From: Channa striata
Taxonomy: Eukaryota; Chordata; Actinopteri; Anabantiformes; Channidae
Assembly: GCA_033026295.1 (NCBI GenBank)
Contig: CM065174.1
Span: 28,550,720-28,614,719, forward strand
DNA: 64,000 bases
Reading direction: 5' to 3'
The notes beneath the pieces are model-generated. The model did no database searches. It worked only from the letters and a program-made list of their open reading frames with translations, and was not told the origin of the DNA. Positions 1 through 10,520 of the stretch are shown here, one piece after another. A program made the position numbers and the translations under genes. The stretch's first letter is position 1; each line of letters begins with the position of its first letter.

Positions 1-803
1 GTGTGGATTTGATTGAGCATTGTGTTCAATATCTGGAAGCTAAATTTAAACCACCTGTGGAAACCTATGCTCAGTATGAGGGAGAGAGTAAATTTCCTGA
101 GTACACTGTAAAAGTGAACGGTCAAGAGGTGACATTTTTGGTAGACAGTGGAGCAACTAGGTCAGTTTTAAAAGCAACAGAACTTTCAACACCTCCTAAG
201 ATGAGTGGTAACTATGTGTAGAGTGTAGGTGTTTCGGGAAAACAGCAAAAAGAATATTTGACTCAGCCATTGTCTTGTGTTAGTTCTCAAGATCAATCTT
301 TCAAACATGCATTTATGTTGTCAAAGTTGTGTCCTGTTAATTTGTTGGGGAGAGAATTGATGATTAAGTTAGGAATTAGTTTGATGTCGACATCAGAGGG
401 AATAAAAGTGTTCAAAAATTCAGATTTACAAGTATACACCATGGTGAATTATAGACCTGATTCTTTGTTATATGTGTATGAATGGAAGCTGCAGCAGTCT
501 GTCTTGTCTACAGAGTTACTCTCACGTGCACGAGCCCTGGTGTGTCCGACATTTACAGATTTTATGTCAGAGAGTGATTTACATTGTACAGCACATGTTT
601 CATGTGGCCCTGATGTTCCTTACGTACAAAGATGGGATTCGGTGAGATCTGAGAAATTAACTACAGTGTTTTTGTATTGGTCTGATAACAGATGTGCACT
701 ATCTGTCTCTCTGAGTGAAGAACAGAATCGTCTTTATGACGTTGTAAGTGCTGTTCCTCACATTTCGTTGGCTAAATCAGAATCAGATGAATGGAGAGAT
801 TGA
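1..803 (+). pseudogene. Endogenous retrovirus protease and start of pol (decayed)
   Basis: The plus-strand frame carries the retroviral aspartic protease signature LVDSGAT (about 139-159) and, further on, LLGRELMIKLG (about 342-374), which matches the conserved C-terminal part of retroviral proteases. One in-frame TAG at 219-221 splits what is otherwise a single frame from 3 to 803. The downstream part (after about 420) resembles the protease-RT linker of fish retrovirus-like elements but I recognise no further domain. The element enters from the left window edge, so gag and the 5' LTR are not visible. It shares its family with the integrase remnant at 9.4-10.1 kb. Protease identity is firm from the motif; genus is not assigned. 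Confidence 0.75.
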
Positions 804-1360
804 AGCTAATTTGTAGAAGTCTTCTTCTGTACATGATTAGAAGCAACTTTAGACTGACTCAGCTGTGATGTTTTCAGCGTCTGTAGGTGCCTACAGAATG
901 TCTCTTATCTGTGTTTTACATGCCACACGCTCAGTCTCTCTCGTGCCTGTGCAAACACACACACGTCCTCTTTCCTATCAGAAACAGAGGCAACAATCAC
1001 ACCAGCATTGAGAAGTGTGCCTGAAAGCTTATGGGAAAACACAAATATCATGTGTATTTATAAGATATTGTGAGTTGGTCATAGTATTACCAAAGTCCTC
1101 TTAAAGGCTCAGTAAACGTCAGTACCTTTTAAAACCAAAGTCATTGATGGAATTACACTAGGTGTTGAATTGTTATTGTGAAAATTTGTGAGAATCATCA
1201 ATTTACATAGTGGAGATCTGTAAAAACGACACTCTCTATTTCCAGTTCTGGAAGTATAAATAAAAAAACACAACCAAATTCCATTAATTTCTATTGCTTC
1301 CTTCTAGAGAAACTAATGAGATAAATAAACGAGATTTGGCTTTTTAATAGATTTTTTGGA
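804..1360. other. Decayed internal retroviral sequence, no readable domain
   Basis: This stretch lies between the protease and reverse-transcriptase remnants of the same element. It has a CA-rich run near 950-965 and no long frame. I see no recognisable protein motif, so the fingers/palm start of the reverse transcriptase has been lost or replaced. Confidence 0.4.
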
Positions 1361-1710
1361 ATGCAAATGTTTTTCAGTAGCTCAAATCTTGAGACACTGC
1401 ATTTACCAGCAGGATCAGCTGTGCTGCAGCACATTGATGATTTTATCATCTGCAGCCTGTCTGAAGAAGCCTGCAAGTTAGAAAAGGTGCACCTACCCCA
1501 ATATTTAGTAGAAAATGGACATGAAGTCTGTTTACATTACAATTTGCCTGACCTGAAGTCACTTCTTTAGGTCATGAGACGAAAGCTGAGGACATAACTC
1601 TCTCACTAAAATGTATGACTGCCAAAAACAATCCATTGTCATTCCTCTGACCAGGAAACGAATGAGGAGTTTCTTGGGTATGACGTCATACTGAAAACAA
1701 TTGATTCAAA
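1361..1710 (+). pseudogene. Retroviral reverse transcriptase fragment with altered YXDD box
   Basis: The frame 1361-1570 contains LPAGSAVLQ, then HIDD at 1430-1441, then a leucine/cysteine-containing helix region, in the order expected around the RT catalytic box. The usual aromatic residue before the two aspartates is His here. Downstream to about 1700 traces of the post-palm region remain (for example a GHE-like turn and an LSFL stretch), but stops interrupt every frame. Only about 115 codons' worth of RT survives; RNase H and the integrase core are missing before the next recognisable piece at 2.85 kb. Non-functional. Confidence 0.7.
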
Positions 1711-2850
1711 AATTACCAAAAAGGCTCTTTGTCTTATTATTTAATGGAAAAAAACTTGAGCACCATAAGCAGATTTTACATTATTGTGACCCAATCCAAA
1801 CTTATATATAAGTATATATATATATTTGTTGACCTGAGAAATAACTGTATGACGTATTTTGTTACAGGACCATCATGGCTGATAATGACTTGCTGCTGAC
1901 TTTTGTTTGATTGTCATGGCATCCAGAGATAATGTTGGTTGGGCTGATCTAACTTTAATCTAACTTTCTGGATTTGTTTCTCATATTCCAGGAGCAGAAC
2001 ACATCACAACTTTCTACAACAAGATGGCCATCTGAAAAGAGATTTAATACGAGTGTTACATAACCTGACTAATGTAATTGTTGATGAATCTAAATGTTCT
2101 TAACCCAGTGACACTGTTACTTTTCCAGGTGATTCTGCATTACATAAGTCTGCCACTGAAGCGACCCAAGTGGATTTTGCAATTGTTATATCACTTAAAG
2201 TTGAGGTTTAAAATTTACCATCTTTTTGAAATTGTATTATTTTATGAAGGTGCTAAATTTGTGACTCTTAAAAACATGGAATTAACAGAAGGGAGAAAAA
2301 AATATATATATATTTTGTCTTGGATTGCCTATACATTCTATATATGTTTTAGAATTTCTTGAATCTAAACACGGAGAGTTTAAGAAATAACACTAACTAC
2401 TAACTCTAACCTAGTTTTAGCAGGAAACCCAATGTGAATGCTGTAGATTGGGAAGCTGCGCAACAGGAAGTATCACACAGACACAGACACATACACACAC
2501 ATACACTCACATGATGACAAACACAAATACAAAAAAATGCTATTCACAGTTTTGTAATGCTGGTGAAAGAGATTTTTTTGGGGAAAACAGTTACAAATTC
2601 TAAAATGTTACAAAATTAAAAAATACGTATTGACACATGGGTTGAATCATGTGTCAAAAAGGGGGAATATTGATACGGTAATACTGGTTTTAGCAAAGAG
2701 TGTGAATCGTATGAACAGAAATATTATCAATCTTGTTTTGCTTATCTATGCGACATTACTAATGCCACAGAGAGAATATACTCTATCTGATAAACCATTT
2801 GATTTATTTAAAAAAAAATTTTATCCAGTTGAGACAAAAGGTATTGTGTT
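1711..2850. other. AT-rich decayed interval inside the retroviral element
   Basis: It includes a TA microsatellite near 1802-1827 and a CA-rich stretch near 2475-2530. Short frames at 2078-2362 and 2630-2854 do not match a domain I know. By position this should hold RNase H and the integrase core, but neither can be read. Confidence 0.4.
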
Positions 2851-3114
2851 GTGACTGACAAGATTTTGTTAACGAGGAAGCACTGGAGAGCCAGGAAAAT
2901 GAATGGCCCATTCCAGGTGCTCCTGACACGCAACAGTGAACAACAGTCGCAGAGAGAGTCACATGGACCCACTGCAAGAAGGTGCCAGAGTCTATGGACG
3001 ACCACCAGCATCTCCCCGGCTGTGCACAACGCTCACCGGAGGGCAGTGGCCTCGAGGGAGCCAGTTGGAGGAGAACACCCACTAATCACTTGCACTCAAC
3101 CATTCTCCCGGTGA
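2851..3114 (+). pseudogene. Retroviral integrase C-terminal domain fragment
   Basis: The translation contains KHWRARKMNGPFQVLLT, nearly the same as HWRSRKWNGPFQVLLT in the second copy at about 9.95 kb. This is the SH3-like C-terminal domain of gammaretrovirus-type integrases. After about 2930 the frame no longer follows the second copy, indicating a frameshift. It lies just upstream of the env start, the normal order of a simple retrovirus. Confidence 0.7.
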
Positions 3115-3215
3115 CAAGGAGGAAGAGTGCGATTGGGCGTGCCTGCACTCTGAGTCCTTAAGCCGTGAAGAAGGAGATAACTGAGTGAGAGTGAAGCAAC
3201 AGTGAGAACAAAACC

Positions 3216-3404
3216 ATGGAGGACAGAACAAGACTCCTTGTGCCATGGACACTGCTGCTGCTGTTGATGGTTCTCATCCAGGGTTTGAAGGACATATCAG
3301 AGTATGAGATAAAGTGGGAATTTATCAAGACACTGTTTCAACACCAGCCGAGCAGAAAAGAAGATTTTTACTTTTACTTCACTACATTTCAGAGAAAAAT
3401 ATAG
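3216..3404 (+). pseudogene. Env signal peptide and N-terminus (truncated)
   Basis: ATG at 3216 opens a frame starting with a charged n-region and a Leu-rich core (PWTLLLLLMVLIQGL), a typical retroviral env signal peptide. The frame stops at 3402-3404 after 62 codons. The same leader, diverged, occurs at 10431-10500 in the second copy, which supports the assignment. Most of the surface subunit is missing or unreadable between 3405 and 3734. Confidence 0.6.
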
Positions 3405-3734
3405 ATAGTACTTTACTTTTCTTAATGAATAAAGATTCTTAGAACAATATTCATTAACTTAGAAATTACAACAATGACACATGCAAGTACTTTTGCAACA
3501 TTACCAGTTGCTAACTGATATTAAGCATCTTATTAATATTCACTACTAATATTAATACGTTAACACTTTCCTTTCCATAATTTTCACCTTGTAAAAATTT
3601 GTCTAAATAATCTAGAATAGATTCATGTTAACAACAGCATGTAGTACGGGTCATTATGAAAGAGAACATAAGTGAGCAGACAAAGACACGGTGATCTAAC
3701 ACTTGACTGTAATTATTGCTAATTAACTCACCAT

Positions 3735-4225
3735 ATGACTAAAAATGTTGACTGGATTAACTACATATATAACAACCAACAGATATTTGTAAATTTCTGG
3801 CAGGACAAAACGGCTTTAGACATGTTTGGAGAATCATTTTTTAATTTCAGTCCTAATAAAACTGCCCCTGATGGAAGTGTCACTGAAGCCTTAGAGGGTC
3901 TCAGGTCCCTTAGAGAAGAACTTTCACAAAAAGTCCTGTGTTAATACTCGTTAGATTAATTGGATTGACCGAATGTTTGGTAAATGGAAGTCTAAGTTAT
4001 ATATTGTCTTTACTTACTTCTATATTTGTTGTGCCTACAGTTTTAGCATTTAGTGGATGTTGTCTTATTCCATGTGTAAGAGGTCTAATTATGCGAACAG
4101 CAGAGAATGCTCTGACTCATCAGATGGCACTTATGGATGAGAAAGGTAAACAAAATAATGTTCCTCTTTTACATGCTGGTGATGAACTCTACACAGAGTC
4201 TAGTGATGAAGATACCTATTTGTAG
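3735..4225 (+). pseudogene. Env C-terminal part with membrane anchor (frameshifted)
   Basis: Two overlapping frames (3735-3944 and 3938-4225) look like one env end split by a frameshift near 3940. The first has possible N-glycosylation sites (NFS, NKT) and a Leu/Glu-rich helix. The second has a strongly hydrophobic segment (about 3990-4080, including TSIFVVPTVLAFSGCC) followed by basic and acidic residues, as expected for a transmembrane anchor and cytoplasmic tail. The polypurine tract and LTR follow directly. Env identity is inferred from position, the membrane segment and the leader upstream. Confidence 0.6.
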
Positions 4226-4437
4226 GTGTGGTTTTCTAAAATTTATTCATTATTATTTATTTCTTTTAATATTTTAACTTTCTAATCTATGCTTACCTCT
4301 ATAGCTCAGTGATGTCTCTGTCACGCAAAAAAAGCAATGCCTAAATTTCTAATAAAACATTATGACGATGCATATTAAGTCTGTGAATTTATTCATCTGA
4401 CGAACACAGTTGTATGTCTTGTGATTAAAATGTAATC

Positions 4438-4449
4438 AAAAGGAGGGAA
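4438..4449 (+). other. Polypurine tract of the retroviral element
   Basis: A 12-base purine run sits immediately before a TG dinucleotide at 4451, in the position of the plus-strand primer next to the 3' LTR. Confidence 0.6.
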
Positions 4450-4450
4450 T

Positions 4451-4930
4451 TGAAAAGGAAAAATTAAGAGTGATTAAATTTTAATGCTTATTCGTAGTTG
4501 TATGGGCGAATGATTTTCATTGTTGTTATGCAGAATGTTGAGACATAGCATCCTTTATCCCATATACATGTTTTTGTCTGAGAAGTGTCAGCATAACCAT
4601 CCCACGGTTTTCTGCTGTCTTCAGTAAACTGTAGCCACCTGGAGACATGTTGAGCTTTCAGCTGTTGTGAGTGTTGGGAGACTGATGGTGGGAATGTTCT
4701 GCCCAGCAGCAGAGGGTATAAAGCATTTGTGTGATGTATCAGTTTTTGGAACGGCACTAGGCAGGGGGAGAAACTCTGTCTGTGAACTTCTCTCTTACAA
4801 GATAATAAAACCCTTAAAAGACATCCTGGATGCAGCTTCTTTACTGACTACACTCGAGTTGTCTGGACCAGTAGTTTCCGTTTGTAGAGTTGTTGTCATT
4901 GTGGACGTTTGAGCTTCAGGTCCATGATAA
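4451..4930 (+). repeat. Probable 3' LTR of the endogenous retrovirus
   Basis: The segment begins with TG right after the purine tract and contains a TATA box (4717-4722) and an AATAAA signal (4804-4809) spaced as in an LTR U3-R. The right edge is uncertain: I could not identify the terminal CA or a target-site duplication, so the end is given as about 4870-4945. Without the 5' LTR in the window, direct pairing cannot be tested. Confidence 0.6.
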
Positions 4931-5325
4931 ATATCTGTTCCACAGTCCAATGACAATTGGACTTTTCTGTGATGGTCAAATATCTAAAGATGTTTCTCTG
5001 ACTCTTTGAGCTTGTTGCTTTAATTAGATTTGATTTTATCTGCAAAAAGCATCATTTGAAGGTGAAACTTTTTCTGAATCTCAGAATCATAATTCTGCAA
5101 TTCACAAATGTTTTCCTCCAACCAAAGTCCAACTTTTTCTCTGTTTTTATAATTATTACAAAAGTGCTTTGTTTGTTTGTACTGTGACTACAAACACAAT
5201 ATTCACCTGTTTTATTTCCCACTGTTACATATGCAGAAGATGAGATTCTTTATTCTTTATCTTTGAATAAACTCTTTGCACAGTTAATACTGTTCTTTTT
5301 GTTCTCTGTTGCTGCTGAATCCCAA
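4931..5325. other. Unassigned AT-rich interval
   Basis: No coding frame or recognised repeat is visible between the LTR and the LINE tail. Confidence 0.4.
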
Positions 5326-5370
5326 GAATTTCCCCACTGTGGGATCAATAAAGTCGTATCTTCTCCTATT
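5326..5370 (+). mobile_element. Rex1/L2-like LINE 3' tail
   Basis: The stretch GAATTTCCCCACTGTGGGAT followed by AATAAAG and a TATCTTCT tail matches the reverse complement of the 3' end of the large LINE at 12.09-12.15 kb. It is a severely 5'-truncated insertion, the common outcome of LINE integration. Confidence 0.65.
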
Positions 5371-8300
5371 ATGTAATTGTAGGTAAAAATGCGAATGCAG
5401 CATTTATCTGGACTTTTTTGAGCCTCTGCTCCAAAGAGGTGAGCTGTAAGTAACAGTGTAAAGCTTCTGAGTTGTTCTTAGTTATTGATCAGAGAAGTTT
5501 GATGAAATGTTCTTCTGTTTGGGTTCAAATGTTTTCTTCATGCTGCAGCAAGGAAAGAAGCGTCGTGCAGGTTCCAATTGCAGAGATCAGCCATCTCCTG
5601 CCTGCAGAGGAAGTGAGTGAGAGACGACGAAGAACGTTTACGACACAAACAGGTTTGACTTTGGTGCTGCTGACCGGAGTGAAAACGGCCTCAGCAGAAG
5701 CAAAAGCTCATGCGGACGAGCGAGAGACCGAGCTAGTGTCAAAGGAACCAGTAAAGTCACTCAGGTTTTCCACAAAGTCTGGTTCAAAATGAGCCGATGT
5801 GCAGCAGGAACAGATGTCGTGGAGAAACGACCACACAAGGCAACACAACAAATGTAAGTTTCCACTTTTTAATCCTCTGACTTCACACCGACAACAAGTG
5901 TCTGAACATTATTTCACCTCCAACATGTTTAAAGTCAGCAAAGACGTCCTGCTGAAAACACGTGTCTGTCCTCGGTTTCTTGTCAGAAACCAGTTCTGAC
6001 GTGGTTCCAGTCTGAGTCCTGAGCACAGAGTTTGTGTCCAAGCCTCCGAGTGTCCAACTGAACGTCAGTTTTGTCTCCACATGTGGGAAGCTGCTGTTTA
6101 CGGAGCCCACACAAATGTTCTCCCACTGCTGACGACTGACCAACATTTCTGCTTCTGTCTCCTGTTTGTTCTCTGTGACTCGAGCATCATCAGCTTTCAG
6201 TCCGTCTGCGAGAACGGCCGTGGACGCCGGTGTCTTCGATAAATATCTCCTTATGTCAGGAAAACAAAGGGATAATGTATTAAAACCTAAATGAGTGGGG
6301 AGCTCCCTTCTCTTTGTGTCACTGCGGTGCTGAAAGAGCAGATCGTTCATTTAGTCGTGATATTGATCCTCAGTTTTGGTCTCAGACCTACAGTTACATC
6401 TAAGTAAGGACTGTTTGCTCCTTTGCATCAAGGTTTCATGCTGATCAATGATCTGATGTCACTGTTTCCTCCACAGATAAAGGTCCAAAGTCTCTGGGAG
6501 ATGATGTGAATTCAGCAGCACCTGCCACAGTAACATGATTCATTTGGGCTTTTTGGACCAGCTGCCACGGCCTGATCTGCCTGATCCCCTCCAGGCAGAT
6601 TTTATTATACTGGACACTTTCAATTAAGAGTCTTTCTGTGTAATGTGCAATTGTACTTTTGTTCTACGTGCTGATATTAATGAAAGAGCAGATCTGGCAC
6701 AAACGTTCTGATAGGCTGAACTAAAAGAAACGTCCCATGTAGCTGATCGGACCTTGTACCTGAAGTACAGCTACAAACAGGGACACACTGACTGTATGTG
6801 AGGACGTGACTGTTGCTTGGCGTCGTCTCTCGGACTTTAGTGACGGCGTCTGCAGCTCTGCACATTTGAAGATCGCCTCCATCCGTCCGGTTCCACGGAT
6901 TTCTGCTAATTAAACGTAATGTCGGGCATGTCACGTGACACACAGACGTCCTTTGACGGCCTGATGACATGATGGTGTGTCGTCTTATCCACATCCTGCT
7001 GGAAGAGCAAAGATGATTTTTCTCCGGTTGTCATAAACTTGACTATATTTGACACTAATATTTGCCTGTGAATATTATTCTGACTGCACAGGATTATTCA
7101 TGTGCAGAGTCACATATGAAGCTGGGCTGAGTTTAGAACCGTGTGACCTCCACCACCTACAACTATTAAACACACGTTACTGAAAGAAAGGAGTTTGTAT
7201 CACAGGGATATTTACTTGCTTTAAATCTTTCAGATCCACCAAATGTGGCTTCACCATTTTGTTTGTCGATTCATAAAAACTGTCCCAGCCACTTTTCAGA
7301 AGGACAGACGGTTACAGCCACACAGGGAAGCAGGTGTATCAGGAGAGCGGATGTGTCCCCATTCCGTCCCTGGGACACAGTCTTCATCCAGACATTTTGA
7401 TTAAGGACAAACCACTGAGTCCATGTGGGACTTTGCTGTTGTAGATATGGATGAATTAATTCATCCTAATATCAGAGTCGATTCTAGAACATTTGTTATG
7501 CTCTTATTTCTAATAAATTAATAGTTATTTCAAAAAGAATCATTTCCTGTCTGAAGGTAAATTTAAATTGTATAAAACATTACCCTTAATGTTTGTTACT
7601 TTAAAATCGCTTGTTTTTTTTTTATTATTTTTATCACTTTAAAGAATCAGCTGCTGTTGTCTGGCCCTGTCATCTACACTCACTAATACATCTAAAAAAC
7701 ACTTTGTGTCATAAATACGGTCATATTTACACATTTGACACATAGAAACTAAAGATTAAAGTGAAACTGTAGACATCATAATTGTTATTGTTTGAATACA
7801 GTTTATTACATTGTAATAACCACTTATGTAAATGTATAAAGTGTATTAGTGATAATGGATTAGTTGTAGTTCCCACTGATGTCCACCAAAGGGGGACACT
7901 GGACCTGACAACAGCAGCGGATTCATTCAATTCAGTGAACAGTGAACAGTGAATTGCCTTTAATATGAATGTAAATAACCCAGAGTGTATTTGATAAAGC
8001 ATAATTTAGTTCGGCATGTATACTTCCGGTTTGTGTGCTTTTATTTTGACTGCACACTTCCTGTGTATCGGTTGAGTATTTTTGAGTGACGCTAGCTTAC
8101 GTTAAGGAGTTGGTTGAAACGGCAGAAGCTAATTGAAACGGAGTAATTTTCAATGGTTCTGAAAGAGGCACAAGCTCTTACGGTCGATGACGGTGTACAA
8201 AAGGCTAATAAGGTTACTTGGAATAAACCACCAAAATCACCAGTAAAGTCTCATCCTTGCTCGGGGGGGCATGCCACAATGAATTTAATTAAAATCCATC

Positions 8301-8768
8301 ACTTTATCATATTATTGTTTTATTTATTATATCATTATTACATATGATATATAATATCATTCAACTCAACAGGAAGGTGACACACGTGTGAAGGAGGATC
8401 AGCCATATCCGGATCATCTGGACAGATTGGACGAGAGCTTTCAGCTGTTGTGCAGTAATGGTCTGACTGGTCGCTGTTACTCGGCGCTGGAGTGGAGGAA
8501 ATGCTTTGATGCTTGAGCAAGACAGGAGACAGGAAGGACAATCAGTCCTGGACGCTGAGAGCATCAGAACAGGAAGACCTTCATCCCTCCTCCTCCTCCC
8601 CTGTGTGGACTGTCCTGTTGAGACTCTGACCTTCACTGAACCTCTGTCTCCTGGGTTTGGGCTCTGGAGGACTAGTTCCTGGTTCCTGATTTGTTCAGAG
8701 TAGTCCACAGGTGAGACACACCTGTCTGCACGTCTTTACTGACGCCGAGTTCCCAACAACAGGAGTCA
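5371..8768. other. Long interval without an identifiable gene
   Basis: This is mostly unique-looking DNA. The longest open frame is on the minus strand, 5883-6350 (155 codons). It contains no motif I recognise and no homologue I can name, so it is not called a gene. Other short frames (5472-5792 plus, 6677-6994 minus, 8361-8708 minus) are also unassigned. Around 7610-7640 there is a T-rich run, and around 7940-7955 a short tandem GTGAACA repeat. A spliced host exon could hide here, but I cannot support one. Confidence 0.4.
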
Positions 8769-9396
8769 TTGTTTTCCCTCAACGCTGAGCAGCAATGACT
8801 TCATGAACCAGCTCCCAGTCCAGATTCGGGAAGCAAACACCCTCTCTACTTTTAAGACTAGGCTCAAAACCTTCCTCTTTGATAAAGCTTATAGTTGGTT
8901 ATAGTCATGCTGCTATGGGCTTAGACTGCTGGGGGACTCTGCACTGAGCCACTTTCCTTTTCTCTTCATTCTTTCCTCTCACCCCACATTTATAATGTCA
9001 CTACTGTATGACATTAACTCTGTGTCTTCTTTGTCCCGTAGTCGTCTTGCTCCCTCTCTGTCTCCCTCTCTGTCCCTGTCTTCAGGTGTCCCCGGATTTG
9101 GCGCTGTGTGTCTTCCAATGCGCAGCTACTGGTCCTACTAACCTCCCCAATGTTTTGTTGTTGCTCTGTTCTTTTCTCCCTTAACTTTCAACTCAGCCCA
9201 ACCCGTCAAGGCAGATGGCCGCCCACCCTGAGCCTGGTTCTGCTGGAGGTTTCTTCCATTAAAGGGAGTTTTTCTCTCCACTGTTGCCTATGGCTGCTCA
9301 AGGGGGATTTGTTGGGTTTTCTTTAAATGTTTGTATGTAAGGTGCCTTGAGATAACCTTGTTGTAAATTGGCGGCATATAAATAAAGTTGAATTGA
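8769..9396 (+). mobile_element. L2-like LINE, internally deleted copy with 3' end
   Basis: It begins with CCCTCAACGCTGAGCAGCAA, which matches the post-endonuclease region of the L2-like element in the array (for example about 29711-29740). It then jumps near 8805 to a reading IREANTLSTFKTRLKTFLF, the extreme C-terminus of an L2-type ORF2. The 3' UTR follows and ends in AAATTGGCGGCATATAAATA and a GAATTGAA tail. Almost the entire reverse transcriptase is therefore missing. The same tail recurs at 16.86-16.98 kb and, inverted, at 18.87-18.99 kb. Confidence 0.7.
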
Positions 9397-9412
9397 ACTG
9401 AAAACATTCAAA

Positions 9413-10106
9413 TAGTGCTGCATTGGCAAAAGCATTGCTCTCTGACATAGTCCTTTGCTGGGGCTTTCCAGCAAATATTTCCAGCGATAATGGTTTTTGT
9501 AAATAAACTCATTTCCCAGGTCGGTGAGTTCTTGGGAATAAATCTAAAAAGACACTGTGCACATCATCCGGCCATTCAAGGACTCAATGGAGTTTTGAAA
9601 CAGAAACTGAAAAAATGTTGTGAGGAGACAGACTTGACATGGCCAAAAGCTTTGCCTGTGGTCCTGATGTACATGAGGATGAGAGAGAAACATAACAGTA
9701 AGTTGAGTCGTTTGAAATCCTGTTTTCACATCCTCCATATGTTGGTTTAAACCCAGAAACCAGGCCTCATCCTTCCTCCACACTGTGTGAGAATGACATG
9801 TTACAATACTGTAAATCTCTGTCTACAGCTGTGTCTCAGATATCTCAACAGGTGAAAGCAACTTTCCCATCTCCAGCGGAAACTACACTGCATCCCTTCA
9901 AACCTGGTGATTGGGTGATCGTGAGGAAACTTCATCCAAAACACTGGAGATCTAGAAAGTGGAATGGACCATTCCAAGTGCTCCTGACCACCCACACGGC
10001 AGTGAAGTTTGCAGAGAGAGCCATGTGGATACACACCACCCATTGCAATAATGTGCCAGAGCCTGAGAAAAACTTATCACTGACACTCAGGTTCCAATCT
10101 CTGTGT
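9413..10106 (+). pseudogene. Second endogenous retrovirus copy: integrase core and C-terminal domain
   Basis: The frame 9490-9750 has the pattern HPAIQGLNG...LKKCCEETDLTWPKALPVVL, typical of the last part of a retroviral integrase core. Frame 9798-10106 has KPGDWVIVRKLHPKHW...WNGPFQVLLT, the SH3-like C-terminal domain. The two frames are separated by a frameshift near 9745. It closely resembles the fragment at 2.85 kb, so both belong to one family. The left end abuts the L2-like tail at 9396-9413, so the 5' part of this copy is absent. Confidence 0.75.
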
Positions 10107-10319
10107 GGCTGTGGTGCAGTTGGTAGCGTGGTTGTCCACCAGTCCTACAATTGTTGGTTCAGTCCCTGGCTGTTCTGGTCACATGCCAAAGTATCCTTGA
10201 GCAAGACACTGAACCCTGCTTAGTTGCTCCTGTATGTGTTTTAGAGTGTGAAGGGGTAGATGTAAAGTGCTTTGAGTACCAACAGGTAGAAAAGTGCTAT
10301 ATAAGTGCAGACCATTTAC
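10107..10319 (+). mobile_element. tRNA-derived teleost SINE inserted in the retroviral copy
   Basis: The head has pol III-type boxes: a TGGTGCAGTTGG A box near 10111 and a GGTTCAGTCCC B box near 10155. The body has TTGAGCAAGACACTGAACCC and the tail AAAGTGCTATATAAGTGCAG, both widespread in fish tRNA-SINEs of the V-SINE/AFC kind. It sits between the integrase end and env start of the second retroviral copy, so it inserted after that copy. Exact family not assigned. Confidence 0.7.
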
Positions 10320-10520
10320 TCACCCCCTCAAGGGAGTCAGGGAGAACACTCACTAAACCAGTGATGATGAGGGTGATTAGGGCTGCCTGCACTAATTGAG
10401 TGAGAGTGAAGCAACAGTGAAAGGATCACCATGGAAAAACAGGTTACGACTCCTTGTGCCATGGAAACTGTTGGTGTACGCTTTAATTCTATGGACAGTT
10501 AATTCCTCTTGTGCTGCCAG
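10320..10520 (+). pseudogene. Second retroviral copy: integrase-env junction and env leader remnant
   Basis: The segment GAGTGAGAGTGAAGCAACAG and the downstream ATG context match 3184-3250 of the first copy. The ATG at 10431 starts a broken leader reading frame and recognisable homology ends near 10500. Confidence 0.6.

Noticed and set aside
5883..6350. Minus-strand 155-codon frame as a host gene
   Set aside because: No recognisable domain, no convincing splice context or signal, and comparable frames occur by chance in this GC-richer patch.
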